14,099 nt of DNA, taken from the NCBI GenBank assembly GCA_937900305.1, contig CALCCV010000080.1, positions 1-14,099 of the forward strand, read 5' to 3'. Below the pieces are notes generated by a model, which worked only from the letters and a program-made list of their open reading frames with translations, ran no database searches and was not told where the DNA came from. This document shows, in pieces, positions 1 to 7,455 of the stretch (its first letter is position 1; the number at the start of each line of letters is the position of its first letter). Source of the DNA: an uncultured Pseudobdellovibrionaceae bacterium (lineage in GTDB: Bacteria > Bdellovibrionota > Bdellovibrionia > Bdellovibrionales > Bdellovibrionaceae). The position numbers and the translations under genes were made by a program.

Positions 1-214
1 GCCAAAAATGGATGGTTATCAAACGGCCAAGAGGCTTCGTCACGAAGGTTTTGAGGGGCCTATCGTGGCACTCACGGCTCATGCCCGCAATGAAGAGCGC
101 GAACGTTGCTTGGATCTTGGTTTTTCAGAATTTCTCACGAAACCCATTCAAAAAGAAGTCATCAAAGACACACTTCTTCGCGTTTGCTCGGCTCGGGACT
201 TTTTGAGCCTTTGA
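1..214 (+). CDS. C-terminal end of a response-regulator receiver (REC) domain, 5' truncated
   Basis: The reading frame is open from base 2, and the first residues P-K-M-D-G match the stretch just after the phospho-acceptor Asp in receiver domains (D-x-x-M-P-x-M-D-G). Downstream come the ALTAHA segment carrying the conserved switch Thr and the FLTKP motif with the conserved Lys and cis-Pro, then a final helix and a TGA stop at 212-214. The phospho-acceptor Asp itself lies before the window. The ALTAHA plus ERCL plus GF-E-L-KP pattern is typical of REC domains at the C-terminus of hybrid histidine kinases. The protein is therefore probably a hybrid kinase, although a stand-alone regulator cannot be excluded. 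By eye about 40% of the visible residues match the REC domain of the hybrid kinase encoded at 2892-5996. It converges on the next gene with an 11-bp gap. Confidence 0.85.
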   Translation, partial: PKMDGYQTAKRLRHEGFEGPIVALTAHARNEERERCLDLGFSEFLTKPIQKEVIKDTLLRVCSARDFLSL

Positions 215-225
215 CATGAATATTT

Positions 226-666
226 CTATTCAAGCGATAGGGGGAGTTCATCGAAGTAAAGAATTTTGAAATCGGCCTGTTCCAGAATCACATTTTCAAA
301 GAGGACCACATTCTCCGTTTCGGTTTGTCGAATCAAGGAGCCTATCAATTGAGTTTGTTGTCGAATCGTCGCGAGATCAATGGGGTCCAACTTAAAAATC
401 ATTAGATCCTGCGGGTGATTTAAACGCTCGGATCTGTAAAGCTCATAAACCGCCGGCGGCAGGTTGAGAGACATTAAAATTTGAAAATTGTGGGGTGCCT
501 TGTAGACGATGTGAGAGGCGATCAGTTCCGCTTCACCAAGCAAGATCATCTGGTGTTTTGCGAGGTGGGGATGACCTGCGTGGGTTTGCGCTTGGAGATT
601 TACATCCAAACAAAGCAACGGAAACAAAATCGTGATGAAATTGCGAAATACAAAAAAAGACTTCAT
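226..666 (-). CDS. Small secreted protein of unknown function
   Basis: This 146-residue protein has a Sec-type signal peptide: K and R in the first eight residues, a hydrophobic core at about 9-20, and a likely cleavage after L-Q-A near residue 26. The mature protein is predicted to be periplasmic or exported. The start at 666 is chosen because AAGGA (674-678) sits six bases before it. Another in-frame ATG at 670-672 touches the AAGGA, and longer versions would bury the signal peptide. The mature part has an H-x-x-M-x-L-x-G-E segment, then S-H and P-H-N-F-Q near residues 38-62, and Y-x-x-R-x-x-H-P near 74-85. From memory this spacing resembles a widespread family of secreted hypothetical proteins, but I cannot name a domain or function. 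It is the last gene of the minus-strand group. Confidence 0.7.
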   Translation of the reverse strand: MKSFFVFRNFITILFPLLCLDVNLQAQTHAGHPHLAKHQMILLGEAELIASHIVYKAPHNFQILMSLNLPPAVYELYRSERLNHPQDLMIFKLDPIDLATIRQQTQLIGSLIRQTETENVVLFENVILEQADFKILYFDELPLSLE

Positions 667-687
667 GGACATTCCTTGGTTAAATCG

Positions 688-704
688 TTGAGGGGGAACC
701 TCAA
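688..704 (-). other. Small stem-loop in the leader of the secreted-protein gene
   Basis: The inverted repeat TTGAGG / CCTCAA (6 bp, 5-base loop) ends about ten bases upstream of the AAGGA ribosome-binding site of the gene starting at 666. It could affect translation of that gene, but six base pairs can arise by chance. There is no U-run after it, so it does not look like a terminator. Confidence 0.25.
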
Positions 705-744
705 ACCCTTTAACTTGTTCAGCTGGGCAGCGAAACTGCAAAGA

Positions 745-764
745 TTGCAGCGTCAGCGCTGCAA
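745..764 (-). terminator. Stem-loop spanning the stop codon of the winged-helix/isochorismatase gene
   Basis: A perfect 8-bp inverted repeat (TTGCAGCG / CGCTGCAA) has a four-base loop. In the transcript the loop is CTGA and contains the UGA stop of the upstream gene. The 3' flank is TCTTTG, a poor U-tract, so it may be a weak terminator, an attenuator or an mRNA-end stabiliser. A second inverted repeat, CTGCAA-AGA-TTGCAG at 736-750, shares one arm with it, so the two stems cannot form together. Confidence 0.35.
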
Positions 765-1595
765 AAGATCGCTGGCTTTCAGAATTTCAGCTCCTAATCC
801 GAAAAGGTTAGCCATCGTCAATTGATGAACTCGTTGGGCGCTGAAGAGAATTCCTCCAGGACCCTGGACGTCAAAAAGGGCAGTGCCATCTTCGATCACG
901 TGAACACGCAAATCCATTTCCAATGCGTCTCGCACGGTGGAGTCAATGCAGACGTTCGCTGTAAATCCTGCAACGACGAGTGATTCCACTTCCAATTTTT
1001 TTAAAAATTCCGCGAGTTGGGAATTTGACAGTGCGCTCGCCTGTGTTTTTGTCAAACTCAGCTCGTCACCAAGGGGCTCAAGAGACGGCAGAAATTGAAA
1101 ACCTTCGGCATCAGGATGAAACTCAGATGTAACCTTAGACGATTGATGTCTGACATGAATCACAACCCTGCCTGAGCTTCGCCACAACTTTAAAACGGCT
1201 TGAATTTGATTTTCAGCATCGGGATTGTTGCGCGGCCTGGTCATGGATTGCATCACTCGTTGTGTGTTGATCAGTAATAAGGGTGCTTTTAAAAATCTCT
1301 CAGCGCTTGCTTTTTTATTCGGCGCCGCAGAGGATTTCAGAAGGTCCTTCATTTGAGAGTGATTCAAACGAGACAAAACATTGATTTTTCGGCCCAATTC
1401 AGTCAGTTGCCAACGTCCGCGAATTTTTTCTAAGACGGGATGAGTGTCAGCCAGCTTTTGTAAATTTCTTGAGATCACCGACTTGTCTCGGGCTAGCTGG
1501 TCACTCAGATTTGTGAGGCTGTCTGAAGTTTCAAAAGCAAGCAGAAGTTCAAGTTGCTCGGTCGTTAAAGGAAATTGAAGGCGCGATGAACTCAC
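753..1595 (-). CDS. Winged-helix domain fused to an isochorismatase-like hydrolase domain, catalytic Asp replaced by Asn
   Basis: The protein is 280 residues from a GTG start. Residues about 10-75 look like a LysR/MarR-type winged helix: L-T-x-E-Q-L-x-L-L-L-A-F at the start, a recognition-helix segment D-K-S-V-I-S-R-N-L-Q-K, and a wing leading to L-T-E-L-G-R. Residues about 100-275 are an isochorismatase-family alpha/beta domain. Family members normally use an Asp-Lys-Cys triad. The Lys (K183, in L-T-K-T-Q) and the nucleophile Cys (C216, in G-F-T-A-N-V-C) are present, but the first-strand motif reads L-L-L-I-N-T-Q where the family has I-D-x-Q, so the Asp is Asn110 (codon 1266-1268). It may be a ligand sensor or a pseudoenzyme that regulates genes, which is inference. 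The GTG at 1593-1595 overlaps the GrpB gene's TGA as GTGA, indicating translational coupling. An upstream in-frame GTG at 1644-1646 is less likely. Confidence 0.85.
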   Translation of the reverse strand: MSSSRLQFPLTTEQLELLLAFETSDSLTNLSDQLARDKSVISRNLQKLADTHPVLEKIRGRWQLTELGRKINVLSRLNHSQMKDLLKSSAAPNKKASAERFLKAPLLLINTQRVMQSMTRPRNNPDAENQIQAVLKLWRSSGRVVIHVRHQSSKVTSEFHPDAEGFQFLPSLEPLGDELSLTKTQASALSNSQLAEFLKKLEVESLVVAGFTANVCIDSTVRDALEMDLRVHVIEDGTALFDVQGPGGILFSAQRVHQLTMANLFGLGAEILKASDLLQR

Positions 1596-2662
1596 GGCGA
1601 CCCCGGATTGGCCCACCGCTTGGCGCCTGCCATAATCACGTCGCACACTGGATCCTTGATTTCGGAGTAGGCAACACTGTCGTGAGTGTGAAATCGCGCC
1701 AACTCGCGTTTCGTTTTTGCATAAGCCTGGGCGGTGGCCGAATCAAAACGCAAGTAATCGCGAAAGAGCAAAGCATAATCTCGATTCGCATGTCCCCATT
1801 TGCGAACATGGATGTTGGAGTGAAAAGGCAGGCTTGCATGGGCGCCGGCCACGAACCATTTCTGCCAGTGCTCATTCGCGTTGTGGTCTCCGGGCGGTTT
1901 GTGGTCCTCACGTCGAAAACTAGGGGGAAATCCACCTGCCACCAATATTTCGTCAAATCGATCTTTCAATTCATCGCTCAGGTCTTTAATGGTGATTTGA
2001 ACATCAATGCGATCTTTTGCAGCTAGTCCGGGCACAGAAGTCGATCCAATGTGATCAATAGACATAACCCCAGGCAAGTCGAGGGACCTCAGCAGATTCG
2101 CGATCTGCTCAAATTGAGCGGGCCATTCAATTTTGTAATCCTCAATTCGCACCTCAGTTTGGGATCGTCGATTCTCAGGATGCACTTTTAGATTTTCGTT
2201 GTACCACTGAATGGCACGGTCATAACCATCAAGGTCCGCTCCCGGCGTTTGCAAATGAGCTGCAAGTGAACTCTCTAATGCGGCTTCATCAAGTCGATGG
2301 GAGTACAGAGAGTGCGCCAAAAAAATTTTTAGCGCGGGATATTTGGAAAAAGCCGTCACGCCTTCTCTGAGAACTTGAATGGACTCCTCATATTTTAAAT
2401 TGTTTCTGAGCGTGCTGCCATAGCCAACAAAAAAACGCGGCTGTGACTCTGCAGGAAGTTTCGTCCAACCGCACTGGTAGCAGGCGCGATAGCAAGACTC
2501 GGCGCTGTTTTCTTCTCCCAAAAAATCATAACAGCAGGCGAGAGAAAACCATGCTTCGACATCATCATCGTGAGTTGTTAAGTAGGCTGTGAGAAGCTCG
2601 ATGCATTGACGTCGATCTTCCGGTGACGTTGATGCGAAGAGTGTGCGAATCGCAGAATCCAT
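1592..2662 (-). CDS. TPR-repeat protein fused to a GrpB-family (UPF0157) nucleotidyltransferase-fold domain
   Basis: The protein has 356 residues and no signal peptide or membrane segment, so it is predicted to be cytoplasmic. Residues about 15-160 form helical tetratricopeptide-like repeats of the TPR_5 type, including a G-S-T-L-R-N-N-L-x-Y-E-E-S segment near 82-94. Residues about 172-345 are a GrpB domain: Y-K-I-E-W-P-A-Q-F at the start, H-I-G-S-T-S-V-P-G-L-A-A-K (204-216) followed by I-D (Asp220), a His-rich middle (H-S-N-I-H-V, 281-286), and the terminal L-L-F-R-D-Y-L-R and A-Y-x-x-x-K-x-E-L-A signatures. GrpB domains have a nucleotidyltransferase fold, and to my knowledge the substrate is not firmly established. 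The ATG at 2660-2662 is preceded by GAGG at a four-base spacing. The stop overlaps the start of the downstream winged-helix gene, so the two are probably made together. Confidence 0.9.
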   Translation of the reverse strand: MDSAIRTLFASTSPEDRRQCIELLTAYLTTHDDDVEAWFSLACCYDFLGEENSAESCYRACYQCGWTKLPAESQPRFFVGYGSTLRNNLKYEESIQVLREGVTAFSKYPALKIFLAHSLYSHRLDEAALESSLAAHLQTPGADLDGYDRAIQWYNENLKVHPENRRSQTEVRIEDYKIEWPAQFEQIANLLRSLDLPGVMSIDHIGSTSVPGLAAKDRIDVQITIKDLSDELKDRFDEILVAGGFPPSFRREDHKPPGDHNANEHWQKWFVAGAHASLPFHSNIHVRKWGHANRDYALLFRDYLRFDSATAQAYAKTKRELARFHTHDSVAYSEIKDPVCDVIMAGAKRWANPGSP

Positions 2663-2694
2663 GAATCCTCATTGAGTGAATTGAAATTAAGATC

Positions 2695-2723
2695 AGTTAG
2701 CGATTTTTGTCGAGGACTGTCAA
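2695..2723 (-). promoter_or_regulatory. Possible promoter for the TPR-GrpB gene
   Basis: A consensus -35 hexamer TTGACA lies at 2718-2723 on the minus strand, about 55 bases before the GrpB ATG. The best-placed -10 candidates (CTAACT at a 17-bp spacing, TAACTG at 18) are poor. It overlaps the stop of the small upstream ORF. If active, it would give the GrpB and winged-helix pair transcription independent of the kinase. Confidence 0.25.
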
Positions 2724-2869
2724 TAAATGGTCGGGCCGAGCCATTCATAGAGGAGTTGAAATTTCGTTCGAGCTTCTTGCATCGTCAAAAGCACAGGCTC
2801 ACCCGTCGCCAAAACGCTTCCGTCAAACACGTCGAAATTGCTCCAGATGACCAAGTGATCTTCGCTCAT
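2720..2869 (-). CDS. Very small hypothetical protein downstream of the hybrid kinase
   Basis: This 49-residue acidic ORF runs from an ATG at 2867-2869 to a TGA at 2720-2722. It contains an S-E-D-H-L-V-I-W-S-N-F-D-V-F segment, then G-S-V-L-A-T-G-E-P-V-L-L-T and a terminal helix ending W-L-G-P. The composition looks protein-like (balanced, with Trp and Gly and no low-complexity runs). It fills an otherwise empty gap between two genes on the same strand, which is why I keep it. There is no convincing ribosome-binding site before the ATG. The frame is open farther upstream with TTG codons at 2888-2890, 2906-2908 and 2972-2974, so the true start may overlap the kinase stop. I see no signal peptide or known domain, and the function is unknown. 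Confidence 0.45.
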   Translation of the reverse strand: MSEDHLVIWSNFDVFDGSVLATGEPVLLTMQEARTKFQLLYEWLGPTIY

Positions 2870-2891
2870 TCCAGTGATCAAATTTTTCAAA

Positions 2892-5800
2892 TCAATTGTT
2901 GGGTTCAAAGTGAAAATGACCTTGCTCAGGGGGATTGGCGGGATTGATATTTTCAGGTGACGTGATATCGACAAATTTCGCTAAACACTCTGCGAGAGCC
3001 TGTCGAGACAAGGGTTTGCGAAGATATTCGTCAAACCCGGCGTTGAGGCACCGTTCTCGATCGCCTTTCATCGCATGCGCTGTTAAGGCGATGACCGTGC
3101 CGGAATAGCTGATGGCCTTAAGCAACTTCAGCGCTTCAAAGCCATCGAGTTCGGGCATTTGAATGTCCATCAAAACAACGTCAAAGACTTGCTGAATGGC
3201 TCGCTGCACTCCATCCGTGCCATTCTCCGCAACCTCGCTGCAGATCCCCATTCGACTCAGATAGGCCGAAATCAGAATTCGATTGTCCGGTGAATCGTCG
3301 ACGACCAAAACTCGCAAAGGTCGTACAGGAGTGGTCAGTCCCGTCGCGGAGGCGACGGTAGTTAATTCGGTGCGAAGGGGTGACAAGGGAGGGAGCTCTT
3401 TGTTTTGAAATTCGACGTCCACGTTAACAATAAATTCGCTGCCAACGCCCAAAGTGCTTTTGCGCAATGACACATCACCACCCAACAGTCGTGCCAATTT
3501 GCGAGATAAAAACAACCCCAAACCTGTGCCGCCAAATCGCCGAGTCATTGATTCGTCGGCTTGGGCAAAAGGTTGAAATAGCTTAGTGACCTGTTCGGGA
3601 GTCAGGCCAATTCCAGTGTCGCGAATGACAAAAGTGAGCTTCGTGCCATGGCCGCTGCCTTCCATCGCATGGCTATGAACTGCGACGTCGACAGAACCGC
3701 GCTCTGTAAACTTGATGGCGTTACCGATGACGTTGATGAGAATTTGGCGCAATCGAAGAGGGTCTGTGATGATTCGATCTGGCACGCCGATATCGAGGCG
3801 GAAACGAAGTTGGATGCCCTTTTCAGAGGCCACAACTAAAAGCAACGAGTTCACATCGTCCATCAGTTTGGGAAGAGAAAATCCGACGCGCTCGATTTGA
3901 ATTCGATCGGACTCAACCTTTGAAAGATCTAAGACTTCGTCGACAATTCTCAAAAGCTGTCGTCCGTTTCTGATAATGGTCGACAAATACTTCAGCTGAT
4001 CAGGAGATGCGAGTTTGTCGTCGAGACTGAGTTCTGCAAATCCAATCATGGCTCCCAAAGGAGTTCGAATTTCGTGGCTGATGTTAGCTAAAAAAGCGCT
4101 CTTCGAACGACTGGCTTCATTTGCCTTGCTGTAAAGTTTTGCGTTTTCAATGGCGAAGGATGCCCGCTTGGCCAAATCTTGAGCGATTGAAATTTCCAAG
4201 TTCCCGTACGAAGTTTGGCGACTCGTCGAAACAAAACTGAGGGCTCCGAAAACTTTTCCGTGATAAATCAAGGGAATGATCATTAAAGAGCAATCGCCGA
4301 GCGTGACATTGTGACCGATAGACTCTCGCTCTAGAGATACTTTTTTCAAAAGCTGTTCATCGACGTCATGGTAGATTCGAATCTGGCCAGTTCGGATTAC
4401 AAATTCGATCCCTTCAAGCTCAGCAAGCGCAAGTGTGCGACGTTCTCCACCGTTCATGGGTAGGTGTCGATTGCGTTGGATGTAGTGCTTCGTACTGACG
4501 ACACGTTCAATGCTTTGATCGGAATCGTCGTAAATATCTACCAAGCAGACATCCGCAAAATTTCGAATCACCACTTTCGCAAACGAACTTAACATAGAGT
4601 CGATATCTAAAGATTCGTTGAGGGCTGCACTGGCCTCAGATAAAAACGCCAAGCGGCCGGCACTTTTTTCGGCTTCACTGCGTTCGGCTTGAGCTTTCAT
4701 CAGTTCGAGTCGCTGGGCTTCGGCCTCTTTTTTTTGAGTGATGTCTTCGGAGATGCCTAATAGAAATCGAGGTTTTCCATATTTATCAAGAATCGGAATT
4801 TTTCGAGTGTGCAGGTAACGAGTCCCAGTTTTGGTTTCAATGGGCTCTTCATGAATTTCGAGCATTCGATTTGAATCGAGCACGGCCCGATCTTTGGTTG
4901 TAAAAAAATTGGCTTGTTCTTTGGGAAAAAAATCATAGTCTGACTTGCCCATCAGCTCTTGGCGGTCCAATCCCAAAAGCTCTTCGCCTGCCCTGTTGAC
5001 CCTCACAAATTGCAGACTCTTAGCTTCTTTCACGAAAATCATGTTGGGAATATTTTCTAACATGGAATCTAAATAACTTTCAGATTGGCGCAGTCGCTCG
5101 GCATTGACCTCTGCTTCTTGCACCATTCGTGACAGTTCTTGATTGGCTTCGGTTAATTGCCCGGTTCTTTGTGCCACTCGTTCTTCCAGGCGATCTTTGG
5201 CTTCGGCCAGAGCCCTTTCGGCATTTTTTCTTTCGGTGATATCGACGATATAAGCCACAATCGAGTTTTCGCCCACCCGTGCGGCTCCGATGATCACTGG
5301 CACACGGGTGCCGTCGGCTTTCATGTACTCGATTTCGAAGGCCGGTAGCAAATCAGTTTGCTGAAGAGTGCTCGTCGCCTCAAAGCTACTTTCGAGAAAT
5401 TCAGGGGGCGTGAAATCCCTCCAATTGACGGTGCCGGCTCTGACTTTCTCGTGGTTAACGCCGAAGAGATTGAGGAAGTACTCGTTGGCGCGGACGATTT
5501 GGCCATTGAAATTGCTAAAAACAATTCCAATCATATTAGATTCAAAAATTCGCGACAGCTGTCCTTCACTTTTTCTCAAAGATCTTTCGATTTCTGTGAT
5601 TTCTTGAAGGGCTCTTTGAGTTTCTCGTTGGGAGGTTCGAAGTCTAGCGCAAATAAAGGTGATCACCATACAATCAGTCATGAATAAAGCAAATCGAATA
5701 TACCAGTCTGACTGCGCGGCGGGAGTGAGGTCTTTTGTACTGACGAAAACCAAATCAACAAGGGCGAGTGAAAACACAGAAGCTAAAAAACCTTGAATCG

Positions 5801-5996
5801 CTCCGCCATACCAGGCGCTGATGGAGACGGCCGCGAAGAAAAGCAAAATAGGACTTTCAAACGCAACAAAGTGAAACAATAAAAGTTTGATGAGCATGAC
5901 AAGCAGGATGGAACCAACCGTCACTAAAAATGGAAACGCCTTTTTCAAGGTGGACCCCCCGATACCAAATCCGAATGGAAGTGATAAAGCCGCCAT
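2892..5996 (-). CDS. Membrane hybrid histidine kinase (DUF4118-PAS-PAS-GAF-HisKA-HATPase-REC)
   Basis: The protein has 1034 residues from the ATG at 5994-5996. Residues about 20-120 form a four-helix membrane bundle of the DUF4118 type known from KdpD, without KdpD's cytoplasmic sensor parts. PAS domains follow at about 145-255 and 305-422, each ending in a D-I-T-E/Q-K-like motif, with a coiled coil between them. A GAF domain is at about 445-620. HisKA has S-H-E-I-R-T-P-L with phospho-acceptor His641. The ATPase domain has an N-box (N-V-I-G-N-A-I-K-F, 755-763), D-T-G-I-G-L and G-G-T-G-L-G-L. The REC domain (about 894-1010) has acidic V-V-D-D, Asp944 in V-L-M-D-I-Q-M-P, and Lys994. All catalytic residues are present, so it should autophosphorylate and pass phosphate to its own REC domain. 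There is no HPt domain here, so the final target is elsewhere. The start is uncertain: a TTG at 6024-6026 overlaps the upstream stop as TTGA, and a TTG at 5946-5948 follows a G-run. Confidence 0.93.
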   Translation of the reverse strand: MAALSLPFGFGIGGSTLKKAFPFLVTVGSILLVMLIKLLLFHFVAFESPILLFFAAVSISAWYGGAIQGFLASVFSLALVDLVFVSTKDLTPAAQSDWYIRFALFMTDCMVITFICARLRTSQRETQRALQEITEIERSLRKSEGQLSRIFESNMIGIVFSNFNGQIVRANEYFLNLFGVNHEKVRAGTVNWRDFTPPEFLESSFEATSTLQQTDLLPAFEIEYMKADGTRVPVIIGAARVGENSIVAYIVDITERKNAERALAEAKDRLEERVAQRTGQLTEANQELSRMVQEAEVNAERLRQSESYLDSMLENIPNMIFVKEAKSLQFVRVNRAGEELLGLDRQELMGKSDYDFFPKEQANFFTTKDRAVLDSNRMLEIHEEPIETKTGTRYLHTRKIPILDKYGKPRFLLGISEDITQKKEAEAQRLELMKAQAERSEAEKSAGRLAFLSEASAALNESLDIDSMLSSFAKVVIRNFADVCLVDIYDDSDQSIERVVSTKHYIQRNRHLPMNGGERRTLALAELEGIEFVIRTGQIRIYHDVDEQLLKKVSLERESIGHNVTLGDCSLMIIPLIYHGKVFGALSFVSTSRQTSYGNLEISIAQDLAKRASFAIENAKLYSKANEASRSKSAFLANISHEIRTPLGAMIGFAELSLDDKLASPDQLKYLSTIIRNGRQLLRIVDEVLDLSKVESDRIQIERVGFSLPKLMDDVNSLLLVVASEKGIQLRFRLDIGVPDRIITDPLRLRQILINVIGNAIKFTERGSVDVAVHSHAMEGSGHGTKLTFVIRDTGIGLTPEQVTKLFQPFAQADESMTRRFGGTGLGLFLSRKLARLLGGDVSLRKSTLGVGSEFIVNVDVEFQNKELPPLSPLRTELTTVASATGLTTPVRPLRVLVVDDSPDNRILISAYLSRMGICSEVAENGTDGVQRAIQQVFDVVLMDIQMPELDGFEALKLLKAISYSGTVIALTAHAMKGDRERCLNAGFDEYLRKPLSRQALAECLAKFVDITSPENINPANPPEQGHFHFEPNN

Positions 5997-6022
5997 CAAT
6001 CTCGCACAGGGCCTGCTAGAAT

Positions 6023-7420
6023 TCAAAATGAAAATGATTCTAAAATTTCATAGATCGGTATCTCGCTTGAGCCGGCGGTTACGACGCTGTTTCGCATGAG
6101 TATGGGGGTTTTCAGTTCTTCAGCAGTCATACCGCCGTGTTGACCAAGGTACTGTTTGGCAAAACCGACACCGTTCGCAGCGAGAATAACCATGTCTGGC
6201 GAGGATTCTGCGGAAAAATAGGCGCCAGCATTTTCAAATAGTTTGTAAAGATCGCGTTGAGGAGCTTGCAAATCTAAAACTTGCGAACAGGTCACTCGGG
6301 ACTGGTATCGAATGGCAAAGGAATAAGGCCGACAAGACTGGCCCGGCACCAGCTCCAAAATGTCCAGGCGGTCTTTGAGGTTGAGATGAATTTGGCTGTT
6401 GCCAATTCGAGTCAAGACCGCCTGGACATCTGGATTTTGACTCAATGCCTGAGCTAAGGCTAATTTAGCGTTGGCAGACCACCGCTTGGTAAAGTGCAAG
6501 GCGGCCATCCTCATTTCGTTGAGAATCAAGGGCGTGGGATGATTTCTAGGAACCAGAGTCTCAATGACATTTTCGATTTCAAAAGTTTTGGAGACTTTTT
6601 CGAAACCGTGATCTGACAGCATCAACGTGGTGATCGAACGCTGAGTCGAGTCGTTTTTGTCCAACCAGCGAAGCAGAGGTTGGAGCTGCCGATCCAAATT
6701 TTGAAGATAAGACACCGCTTGAGGTGAGTAAGGACCATAGAGATGGCTGACGGCATCAAGGCCGATGAGGTGAATGAAAACAAAACTGGGCCATTGGTCT
6801 CGTCCCAGCCGTTCGAAGGCGTGCAGACTTTGTCTCAATGTGTCGGCATCCAGTTTGTCGTAATCTTCGCCAACATATTGCAAGCCCGCACCTATGTTGG
6901 TCCTTAAAATCGTCGGTGAGCCAAAGTTAAAGCTGTAAGATAAACTCCAGCTTCGAAGATGCTTTTGGCGCAGTTTTTCAAAAAGTGTTTGGGGTTTCAG
7001 AATCTCCTGCAGCTGTGGCATATCGACAGGACTTTCAAAATTTAAGACCTCTGAATCGACCCATTGCACCTTGTTCCCCGACACCGGATGGGCGCCCATT
7101 GGTCGCGATGTCAATAAAGAACTGATATTAGGAAATGTCAGAGATGGAAAAACCGAACGCACAGAAAATCGTGTTTCGCCAAAGAAGCTTCGCAGGTTCG
7201 GAAGTAATGCTTGCTGGTCCAACTCGTCAAAGACACTGAGTCCAAGGCCATCAATCAACAAAACGACCACCGTCGTGGGTTTTGGACCGGCCAAAGGAGA
7301 ATTTGAATTCCATTCGTAACTTCGAGAGGTGCGATGAACACACCCAAACTCAAAAGCGATTCCCAAAATAAAAATTAAAAAACAAAAAAGTGTTAGAAAA
7401 GATCGAAGGCTTAGACGCAT
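6023..7420 (-). CDS. Membrane-anchored or secreted NPP-type phosphodiesterase/alkaline phosphatase superfamily enzyme
   Basis: The protein has 465 residues. An N-terminal hydrophobic segment (about 8-26, after three Arg in the first six residues and a Leu-rich start) should send it to the periplasm. A Cys at 27 follows, but E-F-G-C is a poor lipobox, so lipoprotein status is doubtful. The rest fits the type I phosphodiesterase/nucleotide pyrophosphatase family, which uses two metal ions and a Thr nucleophile: V-V-L-L-I-D-G-L-G (Asp57), P-S-L-T-F-P-N (Thr95), D-A-V-S-H-L-Y-G-P (Asp222, His226), L-S-D-H-G-F (Asp270, His271) and L-G-Q-H-G-G (His428). The full metal set is present, so the enzyme should be active; the substrate (nucleotide, phospholipid head group or other phosphoester) is not evident. 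The ATG at 7418-7420 has no clear Shine-Dalgarno sequence. Its TGA lies at, or 26 bases before, the start of the hybrid kinase, so the two are probably co-transcribed. Confidence 0.9.
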   Translation of the reverse strand: MRLSLRSFLTLFCFLIFILGIAFEFGCVHRTSRSYEWNSNSPLAGPKPTTVVVLLIDGLGLSVFDELDQQALLPNLRSFFGETRFSVRSVFPSLTFPNISSLLTSRPMGAHPVSGNKVQWVDSEVLNFESPVDMPQLQEILKPQTLFEKLRQKHLRSWSLSYSFNFGSPTILRTNIGAGLQYVGEDYDKLDADTLRQSLHAFERLGRDQWPSFVFIHLIGLDAVSHLYGPYSPQAVSYLQNLDRQLQPLLRWLDKNDSTQRSITTLMLSDHGFEKVSKTFEIENVIETLVPRNHPTPLILNEMRMAALHFTKRWSANAKLALAQALSQNPDVQAVLTRIGNSQIHLNLKDRLDILELVPGQSCRPYSFAIRYQSRVTCSQVLDLQAPQRDLYKLFENAGAYFSAESSPDMVILAANGVGFAKQYLGQHGGMTAEELKTPILMRNSVVTAGSSEIPIYEILESFSF

Positions 7421-7426
7421 TTGCTC

Positions 7427-7455
7427 ATTCTAGGACAAAGCGGTCAGTTGAGCAA
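7427..7455 (-). promoter_or_regulatory. Possible sigma70-type promoter of the phosphodiesterase-kinase group, near-leaderless
   Basis: On the minus strand, TTGCTC (7450-7455) is followed after 17 bp by TAGAAT (7427-7432), a five-of-six match to the -10 consensus. The -10 ends six bases before the ATG at 7420, so transcription would begin at or next to the start codon. This agrees with the lack of a Shine-Dalgarno sequence there. The -35 match is poor (three of six). Confidence 0.3.

Noticed and set aside
481..825. Plus-strand open frame antisense to the small secreted protein gene
   Set aside because: It lies over a minus-strand gene with a signal peptide and ribosome-binding site, and its own translation is basic and low in domain-like structure.
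2672..2947. Plus-strand open frame of 91 codons over the small ORF and kinase end
   Set aside because: It is antisense to the kinase 3' end and has no ribosome-binding site or domain pattern.
7334..7363. Lipoprotein signal for the NPP-type enzyme (Cys27)
   Set aside because: The residues before the Cys (E-F-G) do not fit a lipobox, so I describe only a signal or anchor segment.
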